Source of the DNA: Catenulispora sp. MAP5-51
GTDB lineage: Bacteria > Actinomycetota > Actinomycetes > Streptomycetales > Catenulisporaceae
DNA length: 64,000 bases
NCBI RefSeq assembly: GCF_041261205.1
Contig: NZ_JBGCCH010000001.1
Coordinates: 248,001 to 312,000, forward strand
Direction: 5' to 3'
Shown here: positions 16,428-24,309 of the stretch, piece by piece
Position numbering within the stretch: position 1 is the first letter of the stretch
Layout of the letters: each line of letters opens with the position of its first letter
Notes under the pieces: generated by a model
The model's input: the letters and a program-made list of their open reading frames with translations, nothing else
Database searches by the model: none
What the model was told of the DNA's origin: nothing
Position numbers and translations under genes: made by a program

Positions 16428-16871
16428 ATGTCAGTCCGCTACCAGCTGGTGATCGACTGCGCCGACCCCGACCGGCAGGCCCGTTTCTGGGCCGCGGCCC
16501 TGGGCTACGTGCTCGCCCCGGCGCCGGCCGGCTTCGCCACGTGGAACGACTACTACCGCGACCTCGGCCTGCCGGAGGACGAGCTGCCCGAGGGCGCCGA
16601 CCGGATCAGCGACCCGGCCGGCGAGGGCCCGGCGATCTGGTTCAACGCGGTCGCCGAGGCGAAGGCGGTGAAGAACCGGATGCACATCGACATCCATGCC
16701 GGCGGCGAGCGATCGGATCCGTTCGAGGAGCGCAAGCGGCGGGTGGACGCCGAGGCGCGGCGGCTGGTGGGCCTGGGCGCGACGCAGACGGTGGTCATGC
16801 AGCAGGACGGGCTCGACCACTACGCGGTCGGGATGAAGGACCCCGAGGGCAACGAGTTCGACATCAACTGA
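16428..16871 (+). CDS. VOC-superfamily (glyoxalase-like) protein
   Basis: A 147-residue protein of the glyoxalase-like type common in actinobacteria. It has RYQLVIDCADPDRQARFWAA at the start, NRMHIDIHAGG with metal-ligand-type histidines at residues 84-92, and MKDPEGNEFDIN at the end. The reaction is unknown; relatives include pterin dehydratase-like and resistance proteins. It begins 18 bp after the BlaB-like gene with an AGGAGAGGCAGAGG site upstream, so it could be the last gene of the bla regulator operon. It overlaps the flavin monooxygenase gene tail-to-tail by 8 bp. Confidence 0.85.
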   Translation: MSVRYQLVIDCADPDRQARFWAAALGYVLAPAPAGFATWNDYYRDLGLPEDELPEGADRISDPAGEGPAIWFNAVAEAKAVKNRMHIDIHAGGERSDPFEERKRRVDAEARRLVGLGATQTVVMQQDGLDHYAVGMKDPEGNEFDIN

Positions 16872-18285
16872 TGGTCGCGGCCCCCAACTCCCGCGCCGCG
16901 GCGGCCAGCGTCTCGCGGAAGTCGGTCGAGTACGACCGCCGCGTCCACTGCGCCAGCCGCGTGCGCCGAGGCAGCACGGCGTGCATGTCGCCCAGCATGC
17001 GGTCGATGTTCCCCAGCGAGCGGGGCAGGACCACCGTGCCGCTCGCGTACTTGCCGCGCATGCGTGCCTTGCGCGCCGCGAGGTCCGCGCGGACCTGGGC
17101 CTGGCGCGCCGGGAGCGGGGGCAGGGTCAGGGAGCCTGCCAGGAGGGCTGCTGTCCAGGTCGCCCCGACCTCGGCGCTCAGGGAGCTGACCAGCGAGGTG
17201 TTGTAGCCGGCGAAGGTCAGGTTCGGGATGTGGTGGGGCAGGACGTTGCGGAACAGTTCGAAGTCGCCGTCCGGGTTCTGCGCGGTGAGCGTCTGGTCCA
17301 GGAACGGCACGCTCTGCTCGAAGCCGGTGGCGGCGACGATCAGGTCGGCGGGCAGCTCCGTGCCGTCGTCCAGCACGGCCTGCGGGCCGTCCTGGCCGCG
17401 TAACTCGGCGATGGAACGGTCGCGGCGTATGGCGATCGCCCCGGAGCGCACCGCGTCGAAGAAGCCGTCGGTGGCAAGGCTCGCACTGCTGGAGGCGATG
17501 TCCTCGAAGCGGCCGGGCGGGATCAGGCCCAGGGCGGCCAGGCCCTGCTGCTTGACCGTCGCCCGGCTCAGGACGCCGAACACCGGGCCGAAGCGCCGCG
17601 GGTTGGCGAACAGCACCTCGCCGAGGCGGGTGATCGCCACGTCCTCGAAGTGCTTGCCCAGCAGGATCTTGGGGCCCTTCCACAGCAGCCGGCGCGGCAC
17701 CATCGTGACCGACTCCGCGACCGTGGCCAGCGCCATCGCGGTGTCGCAGGCCGACTTGCCGTAGCCGACGACCACCACGTGCCGGCCGCGTCCGTCGTCC
17801 AGGCCGAGCCGCTGCGACGGGGCCTTGACCACGCCGCCGGCATCGGCGTGCGCCGCCCGCCCCGGCCACTCGGGCACCATCGGGCGGGAGAACACGCCGT
17901 TCGCGATCACCAGATGCGCCGCCTCGACGTGCTCCCCGGAGTCCAGGGACACGTCCCAACCGGCGGCGGTGGGCTTGGCCAGCGCGACCCCGGTCCCCAG
18001 CCGCAGGTTCGCGCCGAAGCCGAAGCGGTCGACATAGCCGCGCAGATAGGAGTGCCACTGCGCCGCACTCGGGTAGTCCGGCCACGAATCGGGCGCGGGA
18101 TGGTCGGAGAACTCGTAGGTCATCCGGGTGTTCTGCGTGGTCAGGCCGGGGTAGTGCCGCGTGGGACTCCACACGCCGCCCACCTCCGGCTCGCAGTCGA
18201 ACGTGGCGACCTCGTGCCCCACTGCCGTGAGCACCTTGGTCGCGGCCAGCCCGGCGATTCCCGCTCCGATGACGGCGATCTGCAT
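16864..18285 (-). CDS. FAD-dependent monooxygenase (FMO/Baeyer-Villiger-like)
   Basis: A 473-residue flavoprotein. The FAD-binding GxGxxG is at residues 6-11 (MQIAVIGAGIAGLAA), and the NADPH-binding GxGxSA-type loop is at about 165-172 (VVVVGYGKSACDTA). ATGFEQSVPF at about residue 310 is the conserved ATG motif linking the domains. Such enzymes oxygenate ketones, amines or aromatic rings with O2 and NADPH. The Baeyer-Villiger fingerprint (FxGxxxHxxxWP) is not seen, so a general FMO-type activity is safer. ATG at 18285 is preferred over the TTG two codons upstream. It is a single gene. Confidence 0.85.
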   Translation of the reverse strand: MQIAVIGAGIAGLAATKVLTAVGHEVATFDCEPEVGGVWSPTRHYPGLTTQNTRMTYEFSDHPAPDSWPDYPSAAQWHSYLRGYVDRFGFGANLRLGTGVALAKPTAAGWDVSLDSGEHVEAAHLVIANGVFSRPMVPEWPGRAAHADAGGVVKAPSQRLGLDDGRGRHVVVVGYGKSACDTAMALATVAESVTMVPRRLLWKGPKILLGKHFEDVAITRLGEVLFANPRRFGPVFGVLSRATVKQQGLAALGLIPPGRFEDIASSSASLATDGFFDAVRSGAIAIRRDRSIAELRGQDGPQAVLDDGTELPADLIVAATGFEQSVPFLDQTLTAQNPDGDFELFRNVLPHHIPNLTFAGYNTSLVSSLSAEVGATWTAALLAGSLTLPPLPARQAQVRADLAARKARMRGKYASGTVVLPRSLGNIDRMLGDMHAVLPRRTRLAQWTRRSYSTDFRETLAAAARELGAATIS

Positions 18286-18491
18286 GCGCAAAGTGTCACA
18301 GAAGGCTGATCCGCTGGATAGATGTCGGGAGGTGCCGCCCGGGGAGGTACCCCTGAGCAGCGCAAAGCCGACCGCGCAGGCCTTACCGCACGGCTGGACC
18401 CGGGTTTAGCATGGAAAGGACTGTAGGCATTAGGACGAGAACAGCGCATGGCGCAGTCACACGGTCTGTCCTGCGCGGATCGGTCGGCGCG

Positions 18492-20705
18492 ATGTCTGTC
18501 GGTGAGCATGACCAGAGCCAGGATCAGAGGCAGGACCAGAGCCTGGACCAGAGCCTGGACCAGAGCCAGGACCAGAGCCAGGACCGGAGCCAGGACGAGC
18601 CCCCCGACCTGGACCAGGACCAGCTCGACCGCATCTGCCTGCACAACCTCCTGTCCAGCTCCGCCGACACCATCTACTTCAAGGACCGCCGGTCCCGCTT
18701 CATCCGCGTCAGCCGCAGCCAGGCCGACCTCACCGGGGCCGCCGATCCGGCCGAGATGATCGGCAGGACCGACTTCGACTACTTCACCGAGCAGCACGCC
18801 CGGGTCGCGCAGCGGGACGAGGAGGAGATCATCCGGACCGGGGTGCCGATGTTCGACATCCGCGAGGCGATCACGCTGCCGCACGGCTCCGAGCACGTCT
18901 TCAGCTGCAGCAAGCAGCCGTTGCGGGACTTCGACGGGATGATCATCGGCACCTTCGGCATCTCCCGTGACATCACCGCGCGCACCACCACCGAGGCGCA
19001 GCTGCGGGCCAAGACCGCCGAGCTGGACCGGATCGGCACCGAGTTGCGGGCTCTGATCGAGTCCAGTCCCGATCCGATGTGCCGCTTCGACCGGCAGCTG
19101 CGCTACACCTACGCCAACCCCGCGGCGCTGCGGGCGGCCGGTGTGCCGGAGAACGAGCTGGTCGGGCGCACCAACCGGGAGGCCGGGCACCCCCTGGAGT
19201 TCGTGCAGGAGTGGGAGCAGACGCTGCGGCGGGTGCTGCGTACCGGCGTCGGCGACGAGGTGGAGCACGACCTCGTCCTGGCCGGCACGCGCCGCTTCTT
19301 CCACACCCGCCTGGTGCCCGAGCGGGATGCCAGTGGGGCCGTGGTGAGCGTCCTGACCGTCAGCCACGATCTGACCGACCGCAAGCGCATCGAGGACGCC
19401 CTGGCCGACCAGGCCGTGACCGACCCGCTGACCCGCCTGCCCAACCGCACGCTGCTCGTCGACCGCATCGAGGCGGCCCTGGCCCGGATGCGCGCCGACG
19501 CCGGCCGCCTGGCCGTGCTGTTCCTGGACCTGGACCGCTTCAAGGTGGTCAACGACAGCCTCGGCCACGCCGCCGGCGACGCGCTGCTCGTGGCCACCGC
19601 CGCCCGCCTGCGCAGCGCGGTGAGCGGCGAGGGCGACCTGGTCGCCCGCTTCGGCGGCGACGAGTTCGTGATCCTGTGCGAGCACGTCCAGGGCCGTAAG
19701 GACGCCGCGGCGGTGGCCCGGCGGGTGTCCCGGGCCCTGGCCGCCCCCTTCGACAGCGACGGCCAGCCGATCCACATCAGCGCCAGCATCGGGATCACCG
19801 TGACCTCCGACCCGATGACGACGGCCGACGCGCTGCTGCGGGACGCCGACGCGGCCATGTTCCGGGTCAAGGCGCGCAACCACGGATCGGGCAGCTATGT
19901 CTTCTTCGACGACAGCGTCCGCGAGGAAGCGGTCTCCCGGCTGTGGCTGGAGAGCGAACTGCGCCGCGCCATCGACAAGCAGGAGTTCCGCCTCGTCTAC
20001 GAACCCGTGTACGACCTGCGCAACCGGCGGATCACCGGCATGGAGGCGCTGATCCGCTGGCAGCACCCCGAGCGCGGCCTGCTGCCGCCGTCCACCTTCA
20101 TCGCGATCGCAGAGGACTGCGACCTCATCGTGCCCATCGGCCGCTGGGTCCTGCACGAGGCGTGCGGGCAGATGGCGGTCTGGAACGCGCGCCGCGATCC
20201 CGGCCGGCCGCCGCTGACCATGGCCGTGAACCTGTCCCCGCGCCAGCTCAACGACGAAGGGCTGGTCGCCGAGGTCGCCGGCGCGCTGAACCGCAGCGGG
20301 CTCAAGCCGGAGCAGCTGTGGCTGGAGGTCACCGAGACCGCCGTGCACGAGGCGCCGCGGTTCGCCCAGGCGGTGCTGTCCCAGGTCTCCGACCTCGGCG
20401 TGCGCATCGCGCTCGACGACTTCGGCACCGGCTACTCCTCGCTGGGCCACCTGCGGCGCATCCCCGCCGACGCGCTGAAGATCGACCGCGCCTTCGTCAA
20501 CGGGCTGGAGCACGAGGGCGGCGACTCGGCGATCGTCACCGCGGTCATCACGATGGCCCACGCCCTCGGCATGATCACCGTCGGCGAGGGCATCGAGAGC
20601 GACGCGCAGTACGACGCCCTGCGCGCGCTCGGCTGCGACCAGGGCCAGGGCTACCTGTTCGCCGAGCCGGTCTTCGCCGGGGCGTTCGAGGCGCTGCACC
20701 TATGA
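18492..20705 (+). CDS. PAS-PAS-GGDEF-EAL cyclic-di-GMP enzyme
   Basis: A 737-residue signalling protein. An Asp/Gln/Ser repeat tail (residues 7-45) is followed by two PAS domains (about 50-165 and 185-300), GGDEF (about 310-465) and EAL (about 480-735). The GGDEF motif FGGDEFV is intact and the RxxD inhibitory site is absent. The EAL domain keeps MEAL, LEVTET, DDFGTGYSSL, LKIDR and VGEGIES, so both synthesis and breakdown of c-di-GMP look possible. An ATG at 18411 would add 27 residues, but that stretch has only about 60% GC in third positions, unlike the gene. It ends 7 bp before a HAD phosphatase gene. Confidence 0.92.
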   Translation: MSVGEHDQSQDQRQDQSLDQSLDQSQDQSQDRSQDEPPDLDQDQLDRICLHNLLSSSADTIYFKDRRSRFIRVSRSQADLTGAADPAEMIGRTDFDYFTEQHARVAQRDEEEIIRTGVPMFDIREAITLPHGSEHVFSCSKQPLRDFDGMIIGTFGISRDITARTTTEAQLRAKTAELDRIGTELRALIESSPDPMCRFDRQLRYTYANPAALRAAGVPENELVGRTNREAGHPLEFVQEWEQTLRRVLRTGVGDEVEHDLVLAGTRRFFHTRLVPERDASGAVVSVLTVSHDLTDRKRIEDALADQAVTDPLTRLPNRTLLVDRIEAALARMRADAGRLAVLFLDLDRFKVVNDSLGHAAGDALLVATAARLRSAVSGEGDLVARFGGDEFVILCEHVQGRKDAAAVARRVSRALAAPFDSDGQPIHISASIGITVTSDPMTTADALLRDADAAMFRVKARNHGSGSYVFFDDSVREEAVSRLWLESELRRAIDKQEFRLVYEPVYDLRNRRITGMEALIRWQHPERGLLPPSTFIAIAEDCDLIVPIGRWVLHEACGQMAVWNARRDPGRPPLTMAVNLSPRQLNDEGLVAEVAGALNRSGLKPEQLWLEVTETAVHEAPRFAQAVLSQVSDLGVRIALDDFGTGYSSLGHLRRIPADALKIDRAFVNGLEHEGGDSAIVTAVITMAHALGMITVGEGIESDAQYDALRALGCDQGQGYLFAEPVFAGAFEALHL
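18510..18600. repeat. In-frame GACCAGAGCC-type repeat encoding a Gln/Asp/Ser tail
   Basis: Imperfect tandem units of GACCAGAGC(C/A)(A/T)G repeat about seven times and encode QDQSLDQS-like sequence at the N-terminus of the c-di-GMP enzyme. The period is a multiple of six bases. Confidence 0.75.
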
Positions 20706-20712
20706 TCGCGGA

Positions 20713-21384
20713 ATGCGCTTCGCCTTCTTCGACCTCGACGACACGCTGGTGGACGCGAAGGCCGCGCTGCGCGCCTGGTCCGTGGACTTCGCCGCCGAGT
20801 ACGTCACGGGCGTCATGGGCATCCCGGGCAACCCGGATGCCGCTGCCGACGTGTACGAGCGCGTCGCTGCCGCCTCGAACTGGCGGGACTTTGTCGCCGA
20901 CGCGCGCGGACGGTACGGCATAACGGCGTCGGACGGGCAGCTCATGGAACACGTCGCCGCGGTGTTCCCGGGCAAATTCGTGCTGGAGCAGCAGGTGCGA
21001 AGCGGGTTGGCGGACCTGCGCGGGGACGGCTGGCGGCTCGGCGTGGTCACGAACGGTTCCACGCTGGTCCAGCAGGCCAAGGTGGACAGCGTGGGCCTGC
21101 GCCCGCACGTCGACGTCGTCGTCGACTCCGAGGCCGCCGGCCACCGCAAGCCGGACCGGCGCATCTTCGAGATCGCGGCCGGCGAACTCGGGGTGGAGCT
21201 CGGGCCGCGCGGCTGGATGGTCGGCGACCGGCTGGACAAGGACATCGCCGGGGGAGCGGCCGCCGGGCTGCGGACCATCTGGATCTCCCAGGGCGAGCCG
21301 CTGCCCGCGGGGTTCGCGGCGCCGACGCACATCGTCGGGACGATCACGGAGGCTTTCGCGATCGTGCGGGCCTCGGAAGCCTAG
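20713..21384 (+). CDS. HAD-family hydrolase (phosphatase)
   Basis: A 223-residue haloacid-dehalogenase-type hydrolase. Motif I is FFDLDDTLVD at residues 5-14 with the nucleophile Asp. Motif II is VVTNGS at about 114-119. Motif III Lys is in GHRKPDRRIF. Motif IV is MVGDRLDKDI. The alpha-helical cap between motifs I and II suits small phosphorylated substrates such as sugar phosphates or nucleotides. It begins 7 bp after the c-di-GMP enzyme and is probably co-transcribed. It converges on the pyroglutamyl peptidase gene. Confidence 0.9.
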   Translation: MRFAFFDLDDTLVDAKAALRAWSVDFAAEYVTGVMGIPGNPDAAADVYERVAAASNWRDFVADARGRYGITASDGQLMEHVAAVFPGKFVLEQQVRSGLADLRGDGWRLGVVTNGSTLVQQAKVDSVGLRPHVDVVVDSEAAGHRKPDRRIFEIAAGELGVELGPRGWMVGDRLDKDIAGGAAAGLRTIWISQGEPLPAGFAAPTHIVGTITEAFAIVRASEA

Positions 21385-21410
21385 TCGGTGTAGGGCCCTA
21401 GTCGGTGTAG
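21381..21410. repeat. 13-bp direct repeat spanning two convergent stop codons
   Basis: CTAGTCGGTGTAG occurs at 21381-21393 and again at 21398-21410. The first copy holds the HAD stop codon on the plus strand; the second holds the last codons and stop of pcp on the minus strand. It looks like a small local duplication of the pcp end. Confidence 0.8.
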
Positions 21411-22015
21411 CCGGCGGGAGCCTCGATGTCCTCGGTCGTGTGCACCGCGGCGGTCAGCAGGGCCCGCAGCCCCTCAGCCGCGGTCGCGGCCGGAAGCGAG
21501 TCCAGCGCCGGGACGTGGACGAACCCGCCGCGGATCTCGGGGAGCTCGGTGGCGATGAGGTGCATGAGGCCGTAGAACACGTGGTTGCAGACGAACGTGC
21601 CGGCTGTGTAGGACAACGACGCGGGCACTCCCGCTTCCTGAACCGCGGCCGTGCAAGCCTTCACCGGCAGCGAGGAGAAGTAGGCCGTCGGCCCGTCGGC
21701 GACCACCGGGGTGCCGTGCCGGGAAACCCCGGCGTTGTCGGGGATACGGGCCTCGTCGAGGTTGATCGCGACGCGCTCGAGCGTGATGTCCGTCCGCCCG
21801 CCGGCCTGCCCGACACAGACCACCAGCTCCGGCCCGGTCTCCCGGATCACGTCCGCCAGCTGCTCCGGCGCGCGCCCGAAGACGCAGTCCAGCTGCATCA
21901 CGCTCAGCTCGACGCCGTCCGGCGGCTGCTGCCCGACCAGCCGGACCGCTTCCCAGGACGCGTTGACCTCGTCGCCGCCGAAGGGCTCGAAACCGGTGAG
22001 CAGGACACGGGACAC
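21398..22015 (-). CDS. pcp: Pyroglutamyl-peptidase I
   Basis: A 205-residue cysteine peptidase of family C15 that removes N-terminal pyroglutamate from peptides in the cytoplasm. The catalytic triad is visible: Glu in the RTDITLERVAIN stretch, Cys in AGTFVCNHVFYGLMH and His in FVHVP. VLLTGFEPFGG at the N-terminus is the family signature. GTG at 22015 is chosen because it gives the normal length, and GGAG lies about 7 bp upstream. An upstream in-frame ATG at 22075 would translate tandem-repeat DNA. The frameshifted MarR gene lies upstream on the same strand. Confidence 0.93.
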   Translation of the reverse strand: MSRVLLTGFEPFGGDEVNASWEAVRLVGQQPPDGVELSVMQLDCVFGRAPEQLADVIRETGPELVVCVGQAGGRTDITLERVAINLDEARIPDNAGVSRHGTPVVADGPTAYFSSLPVKACTAAVQEAGVPASLSYTAGTFVCNHVFYGLMHLIATELPEIRGGFVHVPALDSLPAATAAEGLRALLTAAVHTTEDIEAPAGYTD

Positions 22016-22028
22016 GGGGTTCTCCACT

Positions 22029-22112
22029 TTCTGGTCGGCAAAGATTTCTGATCGGCAGAGATTTCTGATCGGCAAGGATTTCTGGTCGGCAAGATTTCTG
22101 GTTGGCAGAGAT
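22029..22112. repeat. Five tandem copies of a 17-bp repeat
   Basis: The unit TTTCTGATCGGCAAAGA starts at 22029, 22046, 22063, 22080 and 22096 (one unit is 16 bp). It fills the gap between pcp and the MarR remnant. Copies differ at a few positions. There are no spacers, so it is not a CRISPR. The block contains no gene of its own, and 17 bp rules out a conserved coding repeat. Confidence 0.9.
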
Positions 22113-22560
22113 CAGTCGGCGGCGGTCTCCAGCACCCCGACCAGCGTCCGCAGCTGCTCGACGTCCAGCGGGGCCATCGGACCGGGATCGGCGGTGAGCG
22201 CCCGCCAGAACGTCTCGCGCAGCCGCAGCCCCTCGGGCGTCAGGACCAGGGCCTTGACGCGCCGGTCGCCGGCATCGGGGCGGCGCTCGACGGCACCGCG
22301 CCGCTCCAGGCGGTCCACCAGGCTGCTCAGGTTGGAGGCGTCGTAGTCCAGGCTGACCGCCAGCGCGCGCATCGGCTGCGGGCGGCTGGGCTCCAGCAGG
22401 AGCAGGACCTTGATCTGCGCGTTGGACAGGCCGACGGCCGCGGCGTGCCGGGTCCAGTGCTGCCGCAGGCGCTCGGCGAGGCCGAGTAGGGCGAGGTCGG
22501 CCGCGAGGACTAAGCGCTGGTGCTCGGTCTCCGTTCGGGCAGTTCGGCGGGCAGGTGCAT
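22112..22560 (-). pseudogene. MarR-family regulator with a frameshift near its 5' end
   Basis: From about 22520 down, one frame encodes a full MarR winged helix: EHQRLVLAADLALLGLAERL, then GLSNAQIKVLLLL, DASNLSSLVDRLERRGAVER and RRPDAGDRRVKALVL. It has no ATG or GTG start before 22372, which is inside the domain. The natural start ATG at 22560 (MHLPAELPER) is in another frame that stops at TAG after 16 codons. An indel between about 22510 and 22545 would join them. Either a real frameshift or a sequencing error. A divergent DUF385 gene, its likely target, is also broken. Confidence 0.75.
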
Positions 22561-22592
22561 CGGGGCCACTTTAGCGCGAGTGGGGGTTCTCT

Positions 22593-22613
22593 ATAGTGGT
22601 GGTGTATCACTAT
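22593..22613. promoter_or_regulatory. Candidate MarR operator
   Basis: ATAGTG (22593-22598) and CACTAT (22608-22613) form an inverted repeat with a 9-bp centre in the divergent region between the MarR remnant and the DUF385 remnant. Position and AT-richness fit a MarR site. Both flanking genes are damaged, so it may be a relic. Confidence 0.45.
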
Positions 22614-22657
22614 TTTTCCTGCGGGCCAATTCCGGTCAAACCATCCCGAGAGGTCCG

Positions 22658-22907
22658 ATGACGGCGCAAGAACCGGTGATCGAGGAGTCCGCGCGAACGG
22701 CGGCATGGTCGGCGGCCGCCTGGCCGGTCTGCCGATCTTGCTGCTGACCACGCGGCGAGTGTCAAGGTACTGACCGGCGAGGAGCGCGAGGCGGCTTATC
22801 AGCGCTTCGTCGCCATGGCCCCGCAAGTCGAGCTCTATCAGGCCAGGACGACGCGCCGCTTCCCGGTGATCGCGCTGGAGCCCGCCCTGGTGGCGCCGGG
22901 TTGTTAG
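22658..22907 (+). pseudogene. Remnant of a DUF385/deazaflavin-dependent nitroreductase-family gene
   Basis: The 3' part encodes SVKVLTGEEREAAYQRFVAM, then YQARTTRRFPVIALEPA, ending at TAG 22905-22907. This is the typical C-terminus of F420-dependent DUF385 (nitroreductase-like, split beta-barrel) proteins. The 5' part holds GRLAGLPILLLTT, their conserved N-terminal strand, but in a different frame, and about 50 middle residues are missing. So the gene has an internal deletion plus frame changes. It is divergent from the MarR remnant. Confidence 0.7.
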
Positions 22908-23343
22908 CACGGTGTTAGGCCCCTTAGAGGCGCGCTTGGAAGGCTGGACGGCAGGTGGCACATCGGCGGCCAACCGTCGGCTCCGACATCTGTGAGGGGG
23001 AACGATGTCCACGACCAAGCCAGGCCCGGCCAGCGGCGCGATCAGCGCCTGGGACACCGGGTGGGGGAACTGATCATGTGCCGGCCGTCGCGGCCGCGGC
23101 CGTTCAGCACGCTCCCGTCCAGCCGGGCGCCGACGCATCACGGCGATCTGACCGGCGGAAATGCTCTTCCGGGGCGGACCTCTCCGCCCCGCTCGGACGC
23201 CCTCTCATGGGCCGCCGGACCCCGCGCCACTGGGCGCCGGGGCCCCGGTCGTGCTACCCCTGGATCATGAGGAGCGGACGGTCGCGGGCGCCCGGCGGCG
23301 TCGGGATCGGCCCTCGGCGGCATCGAGAGCATGAGGAAACATC
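22908..23343. other. 436-bp intergenic region upstream of the uronate operon
   Basis: I see no conserved gene. The region should hold the promoter of the kdgD operon. One small frame stands out: ATG at 23005-23007 preceded by GAGGGGG at a 4-bp spacing, encoding 22 residues (begins MSTTKPGPASGA, ends AWDTGWGN) to TGA at 23071-23073. It could be a leader peptide or the start of a deleted gene. Confidence 0.4.
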
Positions 23344-24309
23344 ATGAGTACCCTGACAGACCGCCTCGACGGCCTGCTCTTCTTCCCGGTCACCCCGTTC
23401 AGCGCGGATCGGGGCCGCGTCGACCTCGACGCGTTCGCCGCCCACCTGGAGAGCCGGCTGGCGCTGCTGGACCCGGAGCGTCCCGGGCTCTCGGCGGTGT
23501 TCGCGGCGTGCGGGACCGGGGAGTTCTCGGCCCTGGAGCTGCGCGAGTATGCCGATGTGCTGCGGGTCGCGGTGCAGGTCACGGCGGGGCGGGTGCCGGT
23601 GTTCGGGGGCGTCGGGTACGGCTCGGCGCTCGCCGCGTCCTTCACCGCCGGCGCCGAGCAGGCCGGGGTCGACGGCCTGCTGGTGCTGCCGCCCTACCTG
23701 GTGGCCGGCAGCCAGCAGGGGCTGCTGGACCACTACCGGACCATCGCCGCCTGCACCGATCTGGACCTCATCGTCTACCAGCGCGACAACGTCACCTTCG
23801 CCCCGGAGACCGTCGCGGACCTGGCCGAGGTGCCGAACATCATCGGCTTCAAGGACGGCAAGGGCGACCTGGACCTCATGCAGCGCATCGTCTCGGCGGT
23901 CCGCATGCGGCACGGCGCCGACCGCCTGCTGTTCCTCAACGGCCTGCCCACCGCTGAGCTCACGCAGCTCGCCTACCGCGGGATCGGCGTCCCGCTGTAC
24001 TCCTCGGCGGTGTTCTGCTTCGCCCCGGACATCGCGCTGGCGTTCTACCACGCCCTGCGCGACGGCGACGGGGCGCTCGCCGACGCGCTGATCGACCGCT
24101 TCTACAAGCCGCTGGTCGAGCTGCGGAACAAGGGTGTCGGCTACGCGGTGTCGCTGGTGAAGAGCGCCGTACGGCTGGACGGCCTGGACGCCGGGCCGGT
24201 GCGCGCGCCGCTGACCGAGCCGGAGCCGGACCACCTGGCGCAGCTGGAGAAGCTGATCGCCGACGGCCGCGCGGTGCTGGCCGAGCACAAGGTGGGAGGT
24301 ACGGCGTGA
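23344..24309 (+). CDS. kdgD: 5-dehydro-4-deoxyglucarate dehydratase
   Basis: A 321-residue class I lyase of the DHDPS/NAL family. It converts 5-keto-4-deoxy-D-glucarate to 2-ketoglutarate semialdehyde, water and CO2. The Schiff-base lysine is in IIGFKDGKGD (about residues 177-186), and the tyrosine in LIVYQRDN (about 140-147). GTGEFSALELREY near residue 57 replaces the GTTGE motif of the family. ATG at 23344 starts MSTLTDRLDGLLFFPVTPF. It is the first gene of an operon with gudD (4-bp overlap), a 199-residue protein and udh. Together they form the oxidative route for glucuronate or galacturonate. Confidence 0.93.
   Translation: MSTLTDRLDGLLFFPVTPFSADRGRVDLDAFAAHLESRLALLDPERPGLSAVFAACGTGEFSALELREYADVLRVAVQVTAGRVPVFGGVGYGSALAASFTAGAEQAGVDGLLVLPPYLVAGSQQGLLDHYRTIAACTDLDLIVYQRDNVTFAPETVADLAEVPNIIGFKDGKGDLDLMQRIVSAVRMRHGADRLLFLNGLPTAELTQLAYRGIGVPLYSSAVFCFAPDIALAFYHALRDGDGALADALIDRFYKPLVELRNKGVGYAVSLVKSAVRLDGLDAGPVRAPLTEPEPDHLAQLEKLIADGRAVLAEHKVGGTA

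Noticed and set aside
18411-18491. An extra 27 residues at the start of the c-di-GMP enzyme
   Set aside because: Third-position GC is only about 60% there and no ribosome site precedes the ATG; the next ATG fits better.
22015-22075. An N-terminal extension of pyroglutamyl peptidase from ATG 22075
   Set aside because: It would translate the 17-bp repeats; the GTG at 22015 gives the family length and has a ribosome site.
22029-22112. Tandem 17-bp repeats as a CRISPR array
   Set aside because: Units are directly adjacent without spacers and no cas gene is near.
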